A stretch of 64,000 nucleotides of DNA, taken from the NCBI RefSeq assembly GCF_025562755.1, contig NZ_CP103300.1, positions 310,001 through 374,000 on the forward strand, given 5' to 3'. Origin of the DNA: Endozoicomonas euniceicola (GTDB taxonomy: Bacteria > Pseudomonadota > Gammaproteobacteria > Pseudomonadales > Endozoicomonadaceae). The stretch's first letter is position 1; every line of letters begins with the position of its first letter. The notes below the pieces were generated by a model. It ran no database searches. It had not been told where the DNA came from and worked only from the letters and a program-made list of their open reading frames with translations. A program made the translations under genes and the position numbers. This document shows positions 18,155 to 26,732 of the stretch, in pieces.

Positions 18155-18778
18155 TTAGTGGAAAGGATGGATTCGCTTTTCGTTAACCGGCGTAACATCA
18201 ACCTTATAAAACATAAAAGCAGCGTTATTGGAAGGCACGAGGCAGCCTTGATAGCCAGCATCTTTGACCCGCTTTTCAATCAAGGTTACTTTTGCTTTTT
18301 GATCAACACGGCTGTATTCAGTTTTACCCTCACGAACATCTCTTTCTGTTTGAGCGACAATGCCATCCGAATCTTCATCCATATTATAGAGCTTACTTAG
18401 TTCTACTTCCGCATAGTATTCATTGCCAGGTAGTAAGGGCTCTTTTTTATATTTTTCGGTTCCAAAATATGTTCGATCCAGCCATATTTCTTTATAGCGA
18501 CTGCGCCTGAATCTCTCTTCTCCTGTAATACCTGTTCCACTATATGAGGGATCCGTCTGCGTTAGCCCTTTAGCAAAAGAATAATGTCTGAGATGGACAG
18601 TTTCAGGTCTCGCGGTTACAGCTCTTCGTTCCTCAATTCTCTGATGCTCTGGCATTTCATGGGATGCTTGATCTTGAGCAGTAATGGTAGATGATTCGCA
18701 GGCCGCTGCATCAGAAAATGATTGTTCAGGGGTGAGACTAAACAATGGAGAGGGAGAAGTTGTTTTGCCAATATCCAT
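18155..18778 (-). CDS. Protein with a phage/toxin polyvalent-protein-type domain, effector-like
   Basis: The 207-residue protein has a Ser/Thr/Gln-rich N-terminus (about 1-60) without a signal peptide. It then shows LRHYSFAKGLTQTDPSYSGT followed by GITGEERFRR, RTYFGTEKYKK, ELSKLYNMDEDSDGI and RVKDAGYQGCLVP. The order HYS, GL-x-x-TDP, GTG-x-x-G-x-E, YF, LYDL-like and DAGYDG-like matches a domain seen in large phage polyvalent/MuF-type proteins and in some secreted effectors. The biochemical activity of that domain is not established to my knowledge. This is recognition by pattern and needs a profile search. It is transcribed in the same direction as the neighbouring 949-residue gene and may share its origin. 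Confidence 0.55.
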   Translation of the reverse strand: MDIGKTTSPSPLFSLTPEQSFSDAAACESSTITAQDQASHEMPEHQRIEERRAVTARPETVHLRHYSFAKGLTQTDPSYSGTGITGEERFRRSRYKEIWLDRTYFGTEKYKKEPLLPGNEYYAEVELSKLYNMDEDSDGIVAQTERDVREGKTEYSRVDQKAKVTLIEKRVKDAGYQGCLVPSNNAAFMFYKVDVTPVNEKRIHPFH

Positions 18779-18914
18779 AATATTTCACAACATTCCATAG
18801 AAAGCGTGGTGTTTAGAGTTTGAAATACAATAAAAGTTCCCCGCTTATTTCTTTGATGCAGTTATTCTCACCAAATCAAGCCTCAAATCTAAGTGTGCAG
18901 TAGCCATATTCCGG

Positions 18915-20330
18915 TCACCTGAATTTTTTTGTCAGCCCTTCAAGTATGCTTGCACCCAACGTATAGGCATATGCAGCACTGGGCTTGTACCGTAATTCAA
19001 CACCATCAACAATTTGCTTCTGCGTTATTGTTCTCGTAGTGACTAAGCCATTACCTAAATCATGCTGTTTAATAAATGCGATAATACCTTTTAAGACTTT
19101 GTAATCAGAGCATGGTAAATCAGACCACTTGACTTCAACACACCAGTAAGGTTTTTGAGTTGCAAGATTTAACCAGACGATATCAACCTCACCTGCTTTC
19201 CAACGTGCATAGTGCAAATTTTCAATATCAGCATTATGTACCCACTGACTGAAAATGGCTGTTTCTGTCAAGGCATCCATTGCATCATGGTTTCCTTCAA
19301 CAGGGCCAAAAAGAGCTGCCCTCATTGAAGGGTTTGTAAGGTATACCTTAAAGGTTGTTGCCCTTTTGAATTTTTTCGCAGTGATATCTACACGATGAAT
19401 TATCTTTATCAGGAAAGCAGCTTCTAAATATTCAATATATTTTTTTATGGTATTTTTTGAAACTCCTGACGATTTTGACAGTGCTTCTAAAGTTATTTCA
19501 TTACCTGTGTTGTACGCTATGGCATTAAACAGCTTATTCAGCTCTTGAACATCATTTATTCCATAAAGGCTTGGCAAATCCCGCAATAGCACCTTATCAA
19601 TTATGTCACTTTTTACATACCTGGAACTGTCTTCTTGTATCAATGTTGAAAATACGGCTTCAGGATAACCACCATAGTTTAAATAGTTTACGAACTCCTT
19701 ATTTAACTCTTCTATATCTAAAGTGTTCCAGGAGCCATCGTCACAGCTCATGAGCTCATCTGATTTTTTAATAAACGAAATGTACTCAGCGAATGTTAAA
19801 GGAGGGAGGAGGAATTCTGTAAACCGTCCGGCACCAGACTCCCGACTCTTCAGTTTAAGAGCAGCAGCGGCTGAACCTGTGGCAATGTACTTGTGGCATG
19901 GATACGAATCAACAAGGGATTTTAAATGTACTTCCCAGTTTGCAAGATATTGTATCTCATCAAAAATGATATACAGTTTACTATCTCTTTTATGTTCAAA
20001 CTCTTCAGTAAAAAAATTCAATATTTGTTCAAGGGAAAGGCCTGTGTATATCGGTGTTTCCAGAGAAACATAAAGAATCCTGTTCGGACTAACACCTTCT
20101 TCAAGCAGCTTTTCAATGGTATGGTAAACCATAACCGTTTTGCCAACTCGTCTAGGCCCCATTAAAACAGCAGCCCTGTTTATGGATGACTCTCTCACCA
20201 ACTCAAAGAAAGGAGTAAAGTAAAACCTTCTGGGGTAGTTTTGGTACCTGGATTCAACACTGGATGTTTCCCACCAGGGGTTATCAAAATAGAGGCGCTT
20301 TATTATTTCATTTCCAGATATAGTCAACAT
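18915..20330 (-). CDS. AAA-family ATPase with DUF4143 domain
   Basis: The protein has about 471 residues from ATG 20328-20330 (an upstream GTG at 20337-20339 is possible). Residues about 55-70 are the Walker A GPRRVGKT; Walker B is YIIFDEIQYL. The AAA_14 features GSAAAALKLKSRESGAGR and LPPLTFAEYISF follow. The C-terminal DUF4143 region begins with a winged-helix (ITLEALSKSSGVSKNTIKKY) and carries nuclease-like elements: WKAGEVDIVW and CVEVKW resemble the PD-(D/E)xK core. Members are widespread, often horizontally transferred, and of uncertain cellular role. A perfect inverted repeat sits directly upstream of the start and could be an operator. Confidence 0.85.
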   Translation of the reverse strand: MLTISGNEIIKRLYFDNPWWETSSVESRYQNYPRRFYFTPFFELVRESSINRAAVLMGPRRVGKTVMVYHTIEKLLEEGVSPNRILYVSLETPIYTGLSLEQILNFFTEEFEHKRDSKLYIIFDEIQYLANWEVHLKSLVDSYPCHKYIATGSAAAALKLKSRESGAGRFTEFLLPPLTFAEYISFIKKSDELMSCDDGSWNTLDIEELNKEFVNYLNYGGYPEAVFSTLIQEDSSRYVKSDIIDKVLLRDLPSLYGINDVQELNKLFNAIAYNTGNEITLEALSKSSGVSKNTIKKYIEYLEAAFLIKIIHRVDITAKKFKRATTFKVYLTNPSMRAALFGPVEGNHDAMDALTETAIFSQWVHNADIENLHYARWKAGEVDIVWLNLATQKPYWCVEVKWSDLPCSDYKVLKGIIAFIKQHDLGNGLVTTRTITQKQIVDGVELRYKPSAAYAYTLGASILEGLTKKFR

Positions 20331-20342
20331 AGATAACACACT

Positions 20343-20362
20343 AAGATCAAATGATTGATCTT
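20343..20362. promoter_or_regulatory. Palindrome upstream of the ATPase gene (possible operator)
   Basis: AAGATCAA-ATGA-TTGATCTT is a perfect 8-bp inverted repeat located 13 bases before the ATG. Two further TTGATC motifs follow at about 20390-20410. The position at the transcription start region and the repetition suggest a protein-binding site. Confidence 0.35.
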
Positions 20363-20424
20363 AATCTTATTCCGATATCAAATAAAGTCAAGAGATTGAT
20401 CTTAGATTGATCCAGGGAAAAATT

Positions 20425-20481
20425 GAGGTCAGGTCTTTCGTCTCTCATTGTGTAGCTATGCAAATTGCAAGACCTGGCACC
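20425..20481. repeat. REP-like palindromic repeat, copy 3
   Basis: GAGGTCAGGTCTTTCG, CTCATTGTGTAGCTATGCAA and GACCTGGCACC match the copies at 15011 and 18081, with an 8-base insertion near the left arm. The rest of 20331-20759 contains no gene that I can support. Confidence 0.68.
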
Positions 20482-20759
20482 GTTTCTGCAAATGACCCGG
20501 TGATTCGTTAAAGGTAGGTTGAGCGGCGCGCAGCACCGACAAGACAAACTGAGAAATGAAATTGATACGGCTTGATATAAAGGCAAATGGACTTTAAGCT
20601 TTGCAGTCAACGAGCTGACTTCTTCCATGCACGACAACGGCAAACTGCATGGGGGTTAGAGGCCATATAAGTTATTCCCCATGGAGCTCAGCTCATACTC
20701 TCCAGTCCTTGCAAGTTGTGGCTTTTGAATTTTTGTCCCATACATCGAATGGCGATTTA

Positions 20760-21326
20760 ATGATTAAAAAAATTATTGTAGCTTTTTGTGCTCTGATACT
20801 TTTTGGATGTTCTGCTGTGTTGGATTATGAGCCGGTAACTTTTAACGTTACAGGTGACTCTATTGAGATGAACGGAGTTATTGACAGTCATATAAAGTCA
20901 AAATTACAAAGAATTCTCAACGAGAACCCCCAAGTTACAACAATTGTTATGCAAAATGTCGAAGGTTCCGTTGATGATGTAGCTAACCTTGAGGCAGCAA
21001 GGTTAGTGAGAAAAAAAGGGCTGAACACACATATTCCTGGTAATGGACTAGTAACATCCGGAGGAACTGATTTTTTTCTCGCTGGTAAAAAGAGAACGAT
21101 AGAGAAAGGGGCTAGAATCGGTGTGCACTCATGGGGAGGTTTTGGAGTTGATGATGCGGCAAAGCTTCCAAAATCAGACCCGGAACATCAAAAGTACCTT
21201 CAATACTATAAGGAAATGGGTATCAATAGTGAGTTCTATTGGTATACGCTCAACTCAGCCCCGAACCAGGATATCCATTGGATGACACCAGCAGAGATAA
21301 AAAAATACCAAATCACCTCTCAATAA
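20760..21326 (+). CDS. Lipoprotein with ClpP/SppA-like (COG3904-type) fold
   Basis: The ATG at 20760 gives 188 residues with the lipoprotein signal MIKKIIVAFCALILFGCS; the lipobox Cys is about residue 17. After it comes the pattern of periplasmic ClpP-like proteins: TIVMQNVEGSVDDVANLEAA (place of the GG-S-V-x-x-A element), RLVRKKGLNTHIPG, then VTSGGTDFFLAGKKRTIEKG, ARIGVHSWGG and WMTPAEIKKY. In relatives the C-x-S-x-C/G segment supplies the nucleophile; here SGGTDFF carries a Ser but no flanking Cys. A peptidase-like or inactive binding role in the periplasm is therefore possible. The upstream ORF extension lacks a signal peptide and is not used. Confidence 0.7.
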   Translation: MIKKIIVAFCALILFGCSAVLDYEPVTFNVTGDSIEMNGVIDSHIKSKLQRILNENPQVTTIVMQNVEGSVDDVANLEAARLVRKKGLNTHIPGNGLVTSGGTDFFLAGKKRTIEKGARIGVHSWGGFGVDDAAKLPKSDPEHQKYLQYYKEMGINSEFYWYTLNSAPNQDIHWMTPAEIKKYQITSQ

Positions 21327-21477
21327 TTGAAGTGGCCCCGGTAGCCAGACAGCCTGATCGACGCCAGTTATCAAGATTTATGCACTTATGCCCTGAATTC
21401 AGACCTGTTCAAAACCATAAACCTGATTCACAATGCAGACAGATAATAATGAGTATGTGCTGAGAACAGGAGTCCAC

Positions 21478-21963
21478 ATGCAAAAACAACAGACAACCAT
21501 GAAGCCTGCCCCACTCTGGCGACGTCTGGCGGCGATGATATACGACACCTTTCTAGTTATATCACTCATTTTACTGGTGGGTTTTCTCAACCTGGGCATC
21601 CTGAAGCTGATCTATGGCATAGATCAGCTTCAACAGATGACCGACAACGGTCAGTTTCTGGACAGCCCGGCTTTACACGTGGCCCTGTATCTGACCATTT
21701 TCAGTTTTTTCGGTTATTTCTGGACTCGCAGGGGGCAGACATTAGGAATGCAGGCCTGGCGTTTGCACGTCCTTAATGAGAACGGCACCAGAATATCTGC
21801 AAAGCAGGCTCTCATGCGCTTTCTTGTGGCCATTCCATCGGTACTGGCAGGGTGTATCGGTGTGATCTGGGTGCTCTGGGACAAGAATAAAAAAAGCTGG
21901 CAGGATTATGCTTCCCGGTCAGGTACATACCACATCCCCGCTCAGAGAGATAACAACCGATAA
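21478..21963 (+). CDS. RDD-family membrane protein
   Basis: It encodes about 161 residues starting at ATG 21478, five bases after AGGAG. The first transmembrane helix region contains the family Arg-Asp-Asp-like start WRRLAAMIYDTFLVISLILL, the second TM segment is around ALYLTIFSFFGYFWTRRGQT with the typical GQTLGMQAWRLHV, and a third contains AIPSVLAGCIGVIWVLWDK with the end KKSWQDYASRSGTY. The function of RDD proteins is mostly unknown; some are linked to Na+/H+ exchange. The gene contains a perfect 13-bp inverted repeat at 21603-21631, and a degraded copy of its 5' region lies at 13531-13615. Confidence 0.85.
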   Translation: MQKQQTTMKPAPLWRRLAAMIYDTFLVISLILLVGFLNLGILKLIYGIDQLQQMTDNGQFLDSPALHVALYLTIFSFFGYFWTRRGQTLGMQAWRLHVLNENGTRISAKQALMRFLVAIPSVLAGCIGVIWVLWDKNKKSWQDYASRSGTYHIPAQRDNNR

Positions 21964-22080
21964 AACGCTCCAGCGAAGCACCGAACCAGCGATTTATTAC
22001 TAATCATTACAAGATGATAAGATAAAAGCCGAAATACATATTAGTATTCTTACTTACATCGATTACAATCAACGAAGCGC

Positions 22081-22326
22081 ATGACCATTCAGCGCAGAAA
22101 CAAAGACCCGGCATTCAGTGAGTGCCTCAACTTTCAGGAACAGGCCATGATCACTTCGCTGCAAAAAGCCATATACTCAATCAAAGACACTCTGGCAGCA
22201 ATGTTGTTTCCCGCTTCACAGGATATGCAGAAAGCTTTACAACCTGTACCCATTCCAGTTGAACAAGTCCGAAACAGGCAATCATCTGGCAAACTACACC
22301 GTCAGCAAAGGGATTATCGTTACTGA
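22081..22326 (+). CDS. Small hypothetical ORF
   Basis: This is an 81-codon open frame with ATG start and no clear Shine-Dalgarno. The product is polar, with an amphipathic helix-like segment ITSLQKAIYSIKDTLAAMLF in the middle and a basic end. No homology is recognised, and it may not be a gene. It lies convergent to lptG. Confidence 0.25.
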   Translation: MTIQRRNKDPAFSECLNFQEQAMITSLQKAIYSIKDTLAAMLFPASQDMQKALQPVPIPVEQVRNRQSSGKLHRQQRDYRY

Positions 22327-22405
22327 GCTAATGCAGGGTCAGTCTGTCTTTGCAGTACAATAAAGCTGAATAACCAACCGTTATATAGACTTTCATAAAC
22401 TGGCA

Positions 22406-22425
22406 GCGGTATCGGAAGATACCGC
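22406..22425 (-). terminator. Stem-loop downstream of lptG
   Basis: GCGGTATC and GATACCGC form a perfect 8-bp stem with a four-base loop (TTCC on the minus strand). It lies 45 bases after the lptG stop. No T run follows on either strand, so termination is uncertain. A second imperfect hairpin (AAGCTGCTT/AAGCAGCTT) overlaps the lptG stop region. Confidence 0.4.
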
Positions 22426-22469
22426 CTGCACACAGATTCCGTCAGATTGCTTTTCTCAAGCTGCTTTTC

Positions 22470-23528
22470 TCAAGCAGCTTTCCTCAAAAGAACGGCACCA
22501 ACCAACATACAGATACTGATTGGAAACAGTACCGCCAGGATGGGCGGAAAACCAAATACCAGACTGGAAGGCCCCAGAAGATTTTGCACAATCATAAAGA
22601 TCACCCCGGTCACCGCCCCGGAAAAAATTCTTAACCCCATACTCACAGACCGCAGTGGACCAAAGACAAACGATATGCCAACCAGTACCAGGGAAAAGAT
22701 GGACAGCGGCTGCAGTGCTTTTGTCCAGAACGCCAGGTCATACTCACCAGAGTCCAGCCCCTGTTCGTCCAGATAATTGGTGTAGGTTCTCAGACCCGAG
22801 ATCGAGAGAGCACTCGGATTAACAACCACCACTTTCAACAGCGTTGTGGTCAGGCTGGTATCCCAGGGCTGAATCGTCGCTTTTTCTTCGACAAACTTCT
22901 CACCATCAAAGCGGCTGGTCACCGCATCTTCCAACAACCAGTGATCTTTCTGATAGATAGCGCGTTTGGCAAATGCGCTTTCCTGCAACCGCATATTCTC
23001 ATCAAACTTGTAACGACTAACGCCGTACAACACACCGTTAGGCTCAACAGCATTGAAATACATATACTCATTGCCTTCCCGGTGCCAGATTCCCTCACCG
23101 GAATAGGTGCCCTGAGAAGACCTGAGAATACTACGCTGGGTTTCTGCAATCTGCTCAGTGACCGGAGAAACATATTCTCCAATAAACGTCCCCACCACAA
23201 CCATTAACAGAGCCGGTTTCATAACAGACCAGACCATGCGCCAGAGCGATACGCCTGCTGCCCGCATGACCACCAGTTCACTGTTGGATGCCAGACTTCC
23301 CAGCCCGACCAGACAGCCGATCATGGCTGATACGGGTATAAACTCGTAAACCTTCTTTGGAAGTAGCATGATGGTGTACAGCATGGCATCCAGTGGCTCA
23401 TAATTCGCCCGGACATCGTCCAACTGCCCAAGAAATGAAAACAGTGATTCCAGCATGACCAGCACCATCAGCACCACCAGCATGGCCGCCAGTACATTCC
23501 ATGCAATGTAACGGTCCAGCTTACGCAT
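22470..23528 (-). CDS. lptG: LPS export ABC transporter permease LptG
   Basis: This 352-residue inner-membrane permease pairs with LptF and the ATPase LptB to extract LPS from the inner membrane. It begins MRKLDRYIAWNVLAAMLVVL, has the second-helix region LGSLASNSELVVMRAAGVS (coupling helix to LptB), a periplasmic beta-jellyroll part (ILRSSQGTYSGEGIWHREG), and three C-terminal helices from PLSIFSLVLVGISFVFGPLR. The length matches E. coli LptG (360). Its start overlaps the lptF stop by 8 bases, indicating one operon with translational coupling. Confidence 0.96.
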   Translation of the reverse strand: MRKLDRYIAWNVLAAMLVVLMVLVMLESLFSFLGQLDDVRANYEPLDAMLYTIMLLPKKVYEFIPVSAMIGCLVGLGSLASNSELVVMRAAGVSLWRMVWSVMKPALLMVVVGTFIGEYVSPVTEQIAETQRSILRSSQGTYSGEGIWHREGNEYMYFNAVEPNGVLYGVSRYKFDENMRLQESAFAKRAIYQKDHWLLEDAVTSRFDGEKFVEEKATIQPWDTSLTTTLLKVVVVNPSALSISGLRTYTNYLDEQGLDSGEYDLAFWTKALQPLSIFSLVLVGISFVFGPLRSVSMGLRIFSGAVTGVIFMIVQNLLGPSSLVFGFPPILAVLFPISICMLVGAVLLRKAA

Positions 23529-24627
23529 TGGCTTTACTCCGACCCAGCTTTAATTGCAGCGTCTCCTGCGACACGAGAAACAGGCCTATGGCCAGATAGA
23601 TAGCATGCACCCACCAGACGCCTATTGTCGCCGGTATACGCTGATCGTCCACCGCACTGCGGGCAAACATCAGCAGTGCCAGATAAAACAGATACAACAA
23701 CACTCCCGGAAGCAATTTCACAAATCGTCCCTGACGAGGATTCACCCGGGACAAAGGCACAGCCAGCAAAACAATAATGGGTACGAGCAGGGGCAGGGAC
23801 AACCGCCACTGCAGCTCGGCTATCAGGCGTGTATCATCCGACTTCATCAGCACATCGGTGGGCAGTGCCTGCTCACGACTGATTTCATTTTTAATAGTGC
23901 GCTCTTCCATACGTACACCGTAGGTTTCATACTCAATAACCCGCACATTGCCCATACCGGGTGTCATGTCATAACGAAAACCGTCATTTAGGATCAGGTA
24001 ACGCTGCCCCTTCTCCTCTGTTGTTGATATACGACCTCTTTCTGCCAAAACCAGCGACATCGCAGCACTGCTATTGTCGTTGGTACGGCTGGCAATAAAT
24101 ACTTTCTGCATCAGCTGACGGTCGTCACTCAGGGCTTCGGTATACGTCACCCGGCTACCACCTTCCAGCGGTTGAAAACGACCAGGCACCAGGGTATCAA
24201 ACTCAGTCAGGGAATCCTGTTTGGTCAGCAGCATTTCAACCTGCTGAATACCTTTCGGGGCAACAAAAAGGCTCAATACAGCCACCACCACCATCACACC
24301 CAGGGCAGGAATCATGGTCATGCGAAGCAGCTGTCCCTGGCTCATACCTGTAGCCCTGAAAACAGTCATTTCATTTTCTACATATAAACGACCATAGGCC
24401 ATAATAATTCCGAGAAACAAACCCAGGGGAATGATCATCACCAGAAACTCGGGCAACCGGTAGCCCATAATCGCAAACAGGAAATCGGCGTTCAGTGAAC
24501 CACTGGCGGCCTGCGCCAGATAATTTACAAATCGCCCACTCATGATAATGAGCAAAACAATGCCAGTGACTGCCAGCATGACCTGCAACATCTCTTTGGC
24601 TAAATATCGAAATATAATCGAAGGCAT
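23521..24627 (-). CDS. lptF: LPS export ABC transporter permease LptF
   Basis: This 368-residue partner of LptG starts MPSIIFRYLAKEMLQVMLAV. The coupling helix region is AYGRLYVENEMTVFRATGMS, a periplasmic jellyroll follows, and the C-terminal helices carry LLVPIIVLLAVPLSRVNPRQGRF, diagnostic for LptF. It is divergent from pepA, as in E. coli. The 359-bp intergenic space (24628-24986) must hold both promoters. Confidence 0.96.
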   Translation of the reverse strand: MPSIIFRYLAKEMLQVMLAVTGIVLLIIMSGRFVNYLAQAASGSLNADFLFAIMGYRLPEFLVMIIPLGLFLGIIMAYGRLYVENEMTVFRATGMSQGQLLRMTMIPALGVMVVVAVLSLFVAPKGIQQVEMLLTKQDSLTEFDTLVPGRFQPLEGGSRVTYTEALSDDRQLMQKVFIASRTNDNSSAAMSLVLAERGRISTTEEKGQRYLILNDGFRYDMTPGMGNVRVIEYETYGVRMEERTIKNEISREQALPTDVLMKSDDTRLIAELQWRLSLPLLVPIIVLLAVPLSRVNPRQGRFVKLLPGVLLYLFYLALLMFARSAVDDQRIPATIGVWWVHAIYLAIGLFLVSQETLQLKLGRSKANA

Positions 24628-24927
24628 GATCGGTTTTTCACAGTTCCGATAGCTGATAAGGGTCTGTCACTGTTGCGAACAAGCGTTCGTCAAAACAACA
24701 GTAACCATTTAAACTACATTTCGGAGCACCTATTCAAAACCCAGAGTCAACCCTTAGGGTCAACAGTTCGGGGGGCAGGCATCTTCCGGATTCAAGGCAG
24801 ATGACTGAAATATTTCACATCCGAACTGTGCTCTGGTCAAATACTCCACCGGGTCATTATCTATCAATACAGCCTGAGTGTGTAGATGTGACCGCATAAA
24901 ATACTGATATCATCCGTCAGGCTAAGT

Positions 24928-24945
24928 GTTAACCGGCAGGTTAAC
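24928..24945. promoter_or_regulatory. Inverted repeat in the lptF-pepA intergenic region
   Basis: GTTAACC-GGCA-GGTTAAC is a perfect 7-bp inverted repeat 41 bases before the pepA start. It is a plausible operator or 5'-UTR hairpin. The remaining intergenic sequence shows a second small inverted repeat around 24678 (GCGAAC...GTTCGT) and no gene. Confidence 0.35.
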
Positions 24946-24986
24946 AGAAGCGAACATTACAGGATCTACGTCCAACAGGAGCGTTC

Positions 24987-26468
24987 ATGGAATTTGTTGT
25001 AAAAAGCGGCGCAGTGGCCAAGCAGAAAACCGGGTTGCTGGTCATTACGACGGATCAGTCTGGTTTATCATCCTCTGCTTCAGACATCGACGAGGTCAGT
25101 AACGGTTTACTCTCATCTGTGTTGAAGCGAGGCGACCTGGCGTATAAAGCCGGTAAAATGGTTCTCCTGCCCGTTGTTCCCGAGGCCGCCTGCGAACAGT
25201 TGCTACTGGTTGCCACGGGCGAAGGCAAGTCTGCCCTTAAAGAAAAAGACTTTCTGAAAGTGGCTAAGGCTATCGCTGCGCAGCTGAAATCCGGCACCGT
25301 TAAAGAGGCAATGGTCTGTATAGACGATGTAGAGGTCGCTGACCGGGATCACTTCTGGAAAGTCCGCCAGCTGGTAGAAGCCATTGAATACGGATTTTAC
25401 TGCTTCGATGAATTCAAGAGTAAACCAGCGCCTGCGGCGGCACTGAATAAAGTCACCATCATCACCGACCGCAAAGGCAGCAAGCCTGCTAAAGAAGCGG
25501 TTGAACAGGGTCAGGCCATCGCTTTCGGTCGCAATATTGCCCGCACCCTGGGCAACCTGCCCGGCAACGTTTGTCACCCGACCTATCTGGGTGATCAGGC
25601 TAAAGAGCTGGCAAAAGGCAATAGCAAACTGACGACCAAAGTTCTGGGTGAAACCGAAATGAAAAAGCTGGGCATGAATTCCCTGCTATCGGTCGGTAAC
25701 GGTTCAGCCCAGGAATCCAAACTGATCCTGATGGATTACAAAGGTGGTAAAAAAGGCGACCAGCCTATTGTATTGCTGGGTAAAGGCATCACCTTTGACA
25801 CCGGTGGCATCTCCCTGAAGCCGGGCGCTGCCATGGATGAAATGAAATTCGATATGTGTGGCGCGGCCAGCATCATGGGTGTAATGAACACTATTGTGCA
25901 ATTAGAGCTGCCCCTGAATATCGTCGGCATGATTGCCGCTGCGGAAAATATGCCCAGCAGCACCGCAACTCGTCCTGGTGATATTGTCACGTCCATGTCC
26001 GGCAAAACCATCGAAATTCTTAATACTGATGCGGAAGGCCGCCTGGTGCTGTGCGATGCCCTCACCTATGCCGAGCGTTACAAGCCCAAAGCGGTTGTTG
26101 ATGTTGCCACTCTGACAGGAGCCTGCGTCATCGCCCTGGGACATCACACTACCGGTGTTCTCAGTAACAATGACGAACTGGCTGAGCAACTGCTGACCGC
26201 TTCCAACGACGCCTGCGACAAAGCCTGGCAACTGCCAATGGGTGAAGAGTACGACGCCCAGCTGGACAGCAACTTTGCCGATATGGCGAATATTGGTGGC
26301 CGCCCTGCGGGTACGATTACTGCGGCCTGCTTTCTGGCCCGTTTTACCGAAGCTTACCCATGGGCGCACCTGGATATTGCCGGTACCGCCTGGTCTTCCG
26401 GTAAGAACAAAGGTGCCAGTGGCCGACCTGTACCGATGCTGACTCAGTATCTGTTGAATCAGCTTTAA
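24987..26468 (+). CDS. pepA: Leucyl aminopeptidase (cytosol aminopeptidase A)
   Basis: PepA is a hexameric M17 metallopeptidase that also binds DNA in Xer recombination and carAB control in enterics. The 493 residues (E. coli 503) contain the metal/active-site block VLLGKGITFDTGGISLKPGA, then MKFDMCGAASIMG, the signature NTDAEGRLVLCDALTYAER and PMGEEYDAQLDSNFADMANI. AGGAG stands 5 bases before the ATG. The usual downstream holC is displaced by about 4.8 kb of inserted DNA. A GC-rich inverted repeat at about 26524-26557 (ACCCGTACCCGTT/AACGGGGACGGGT) may end the transcript. Confidence 0.96.
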   Translation: MEFVVKSGAVAKQKTGLLVITTDQSGLSSSASDIDEVSNGLLSSVLKRGDLAYKAGKMVLLPVVPEAACEQLLLVATGEGKSALKEKDFLKVAKAIAAQLKSGTVKEAMVCIDDVEVADRDHFWKVRQLVEAIEYGFYCFDEFKSKPAPAAALNKVTIITDRKGSKPAKEAVEQGQAIAFGRNIARTLGNLPGNVCHPTYLGDQAKELAKGNSKLTTKVLGETEMKKLGMNSLLSVGNGSAQESKLILMDYKGGKKGDQPIVLLGKGITFDTGGISLKPGAAMDEMKFDMCGAASIMGVMNTIVQLELPLNIVGMIAAAENMPSSTATRPGDIVTSMSGKTIEILNTDAEGRLVLCDALTYAERYKPKAVVDVATLTGACVIALGHHTTGVLSNNDELAEQLLTASNDACDKAWQLPMGEEYDAQLDSNFADMANIGGRPAGTITAACFLARFTEAYPWAHLDIAGTAWSSGKNKGASGRPVPMLTQYLLNQL

Positions 26469-26606
26469 CCCCTCTACCCTGGATTCAAACTTGCGTTGTT
26501 AGCAATGCTTGCAAGCCTCGTTTACCCGTACCCGTTTATGCAATAACGGGGACGGGTAGCGTGAACACTAAGTCATACCAGATTATCTTCACCACTGTGC
26601 CTGACT

Positions 26607-26729
26607 TCACTCTCCTTCATTTGCAATAAAGGCTTTTAACTTTTCTTCAGTATCTTTTATGTACTTCGAGTAATCTTCGTAGCTTGCTGCATTCGTCTCC
26701 AGACTTTCGAGCCAGTCGATCAGCAACCC
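26607..26729 (-). pseudogene. 3' fragment of a second kinase-like gene
   Basis: Bases 26592-26726 match 28505-28639, the last codons and downstream flank of the kinase-like gene at 28520-29524. The first 96 bases are identical by eye, and the match weakens upstream in coding direction. The fragment encodes ASYEDYSKYIKDTEEKLKAF and ends with the same stop. It breaks off next to the MITE at 26733. It is a duplicated remnant with no start. Confidence 0.8.
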
Positions 26730-26732
26730 TAA

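Noticed and set aside
22081..22326. 81-codon ORF as a confident gene
   Set aside because: It lacks a ribosome-binding site and any family resemblance; kept only as a low-confidence feature.
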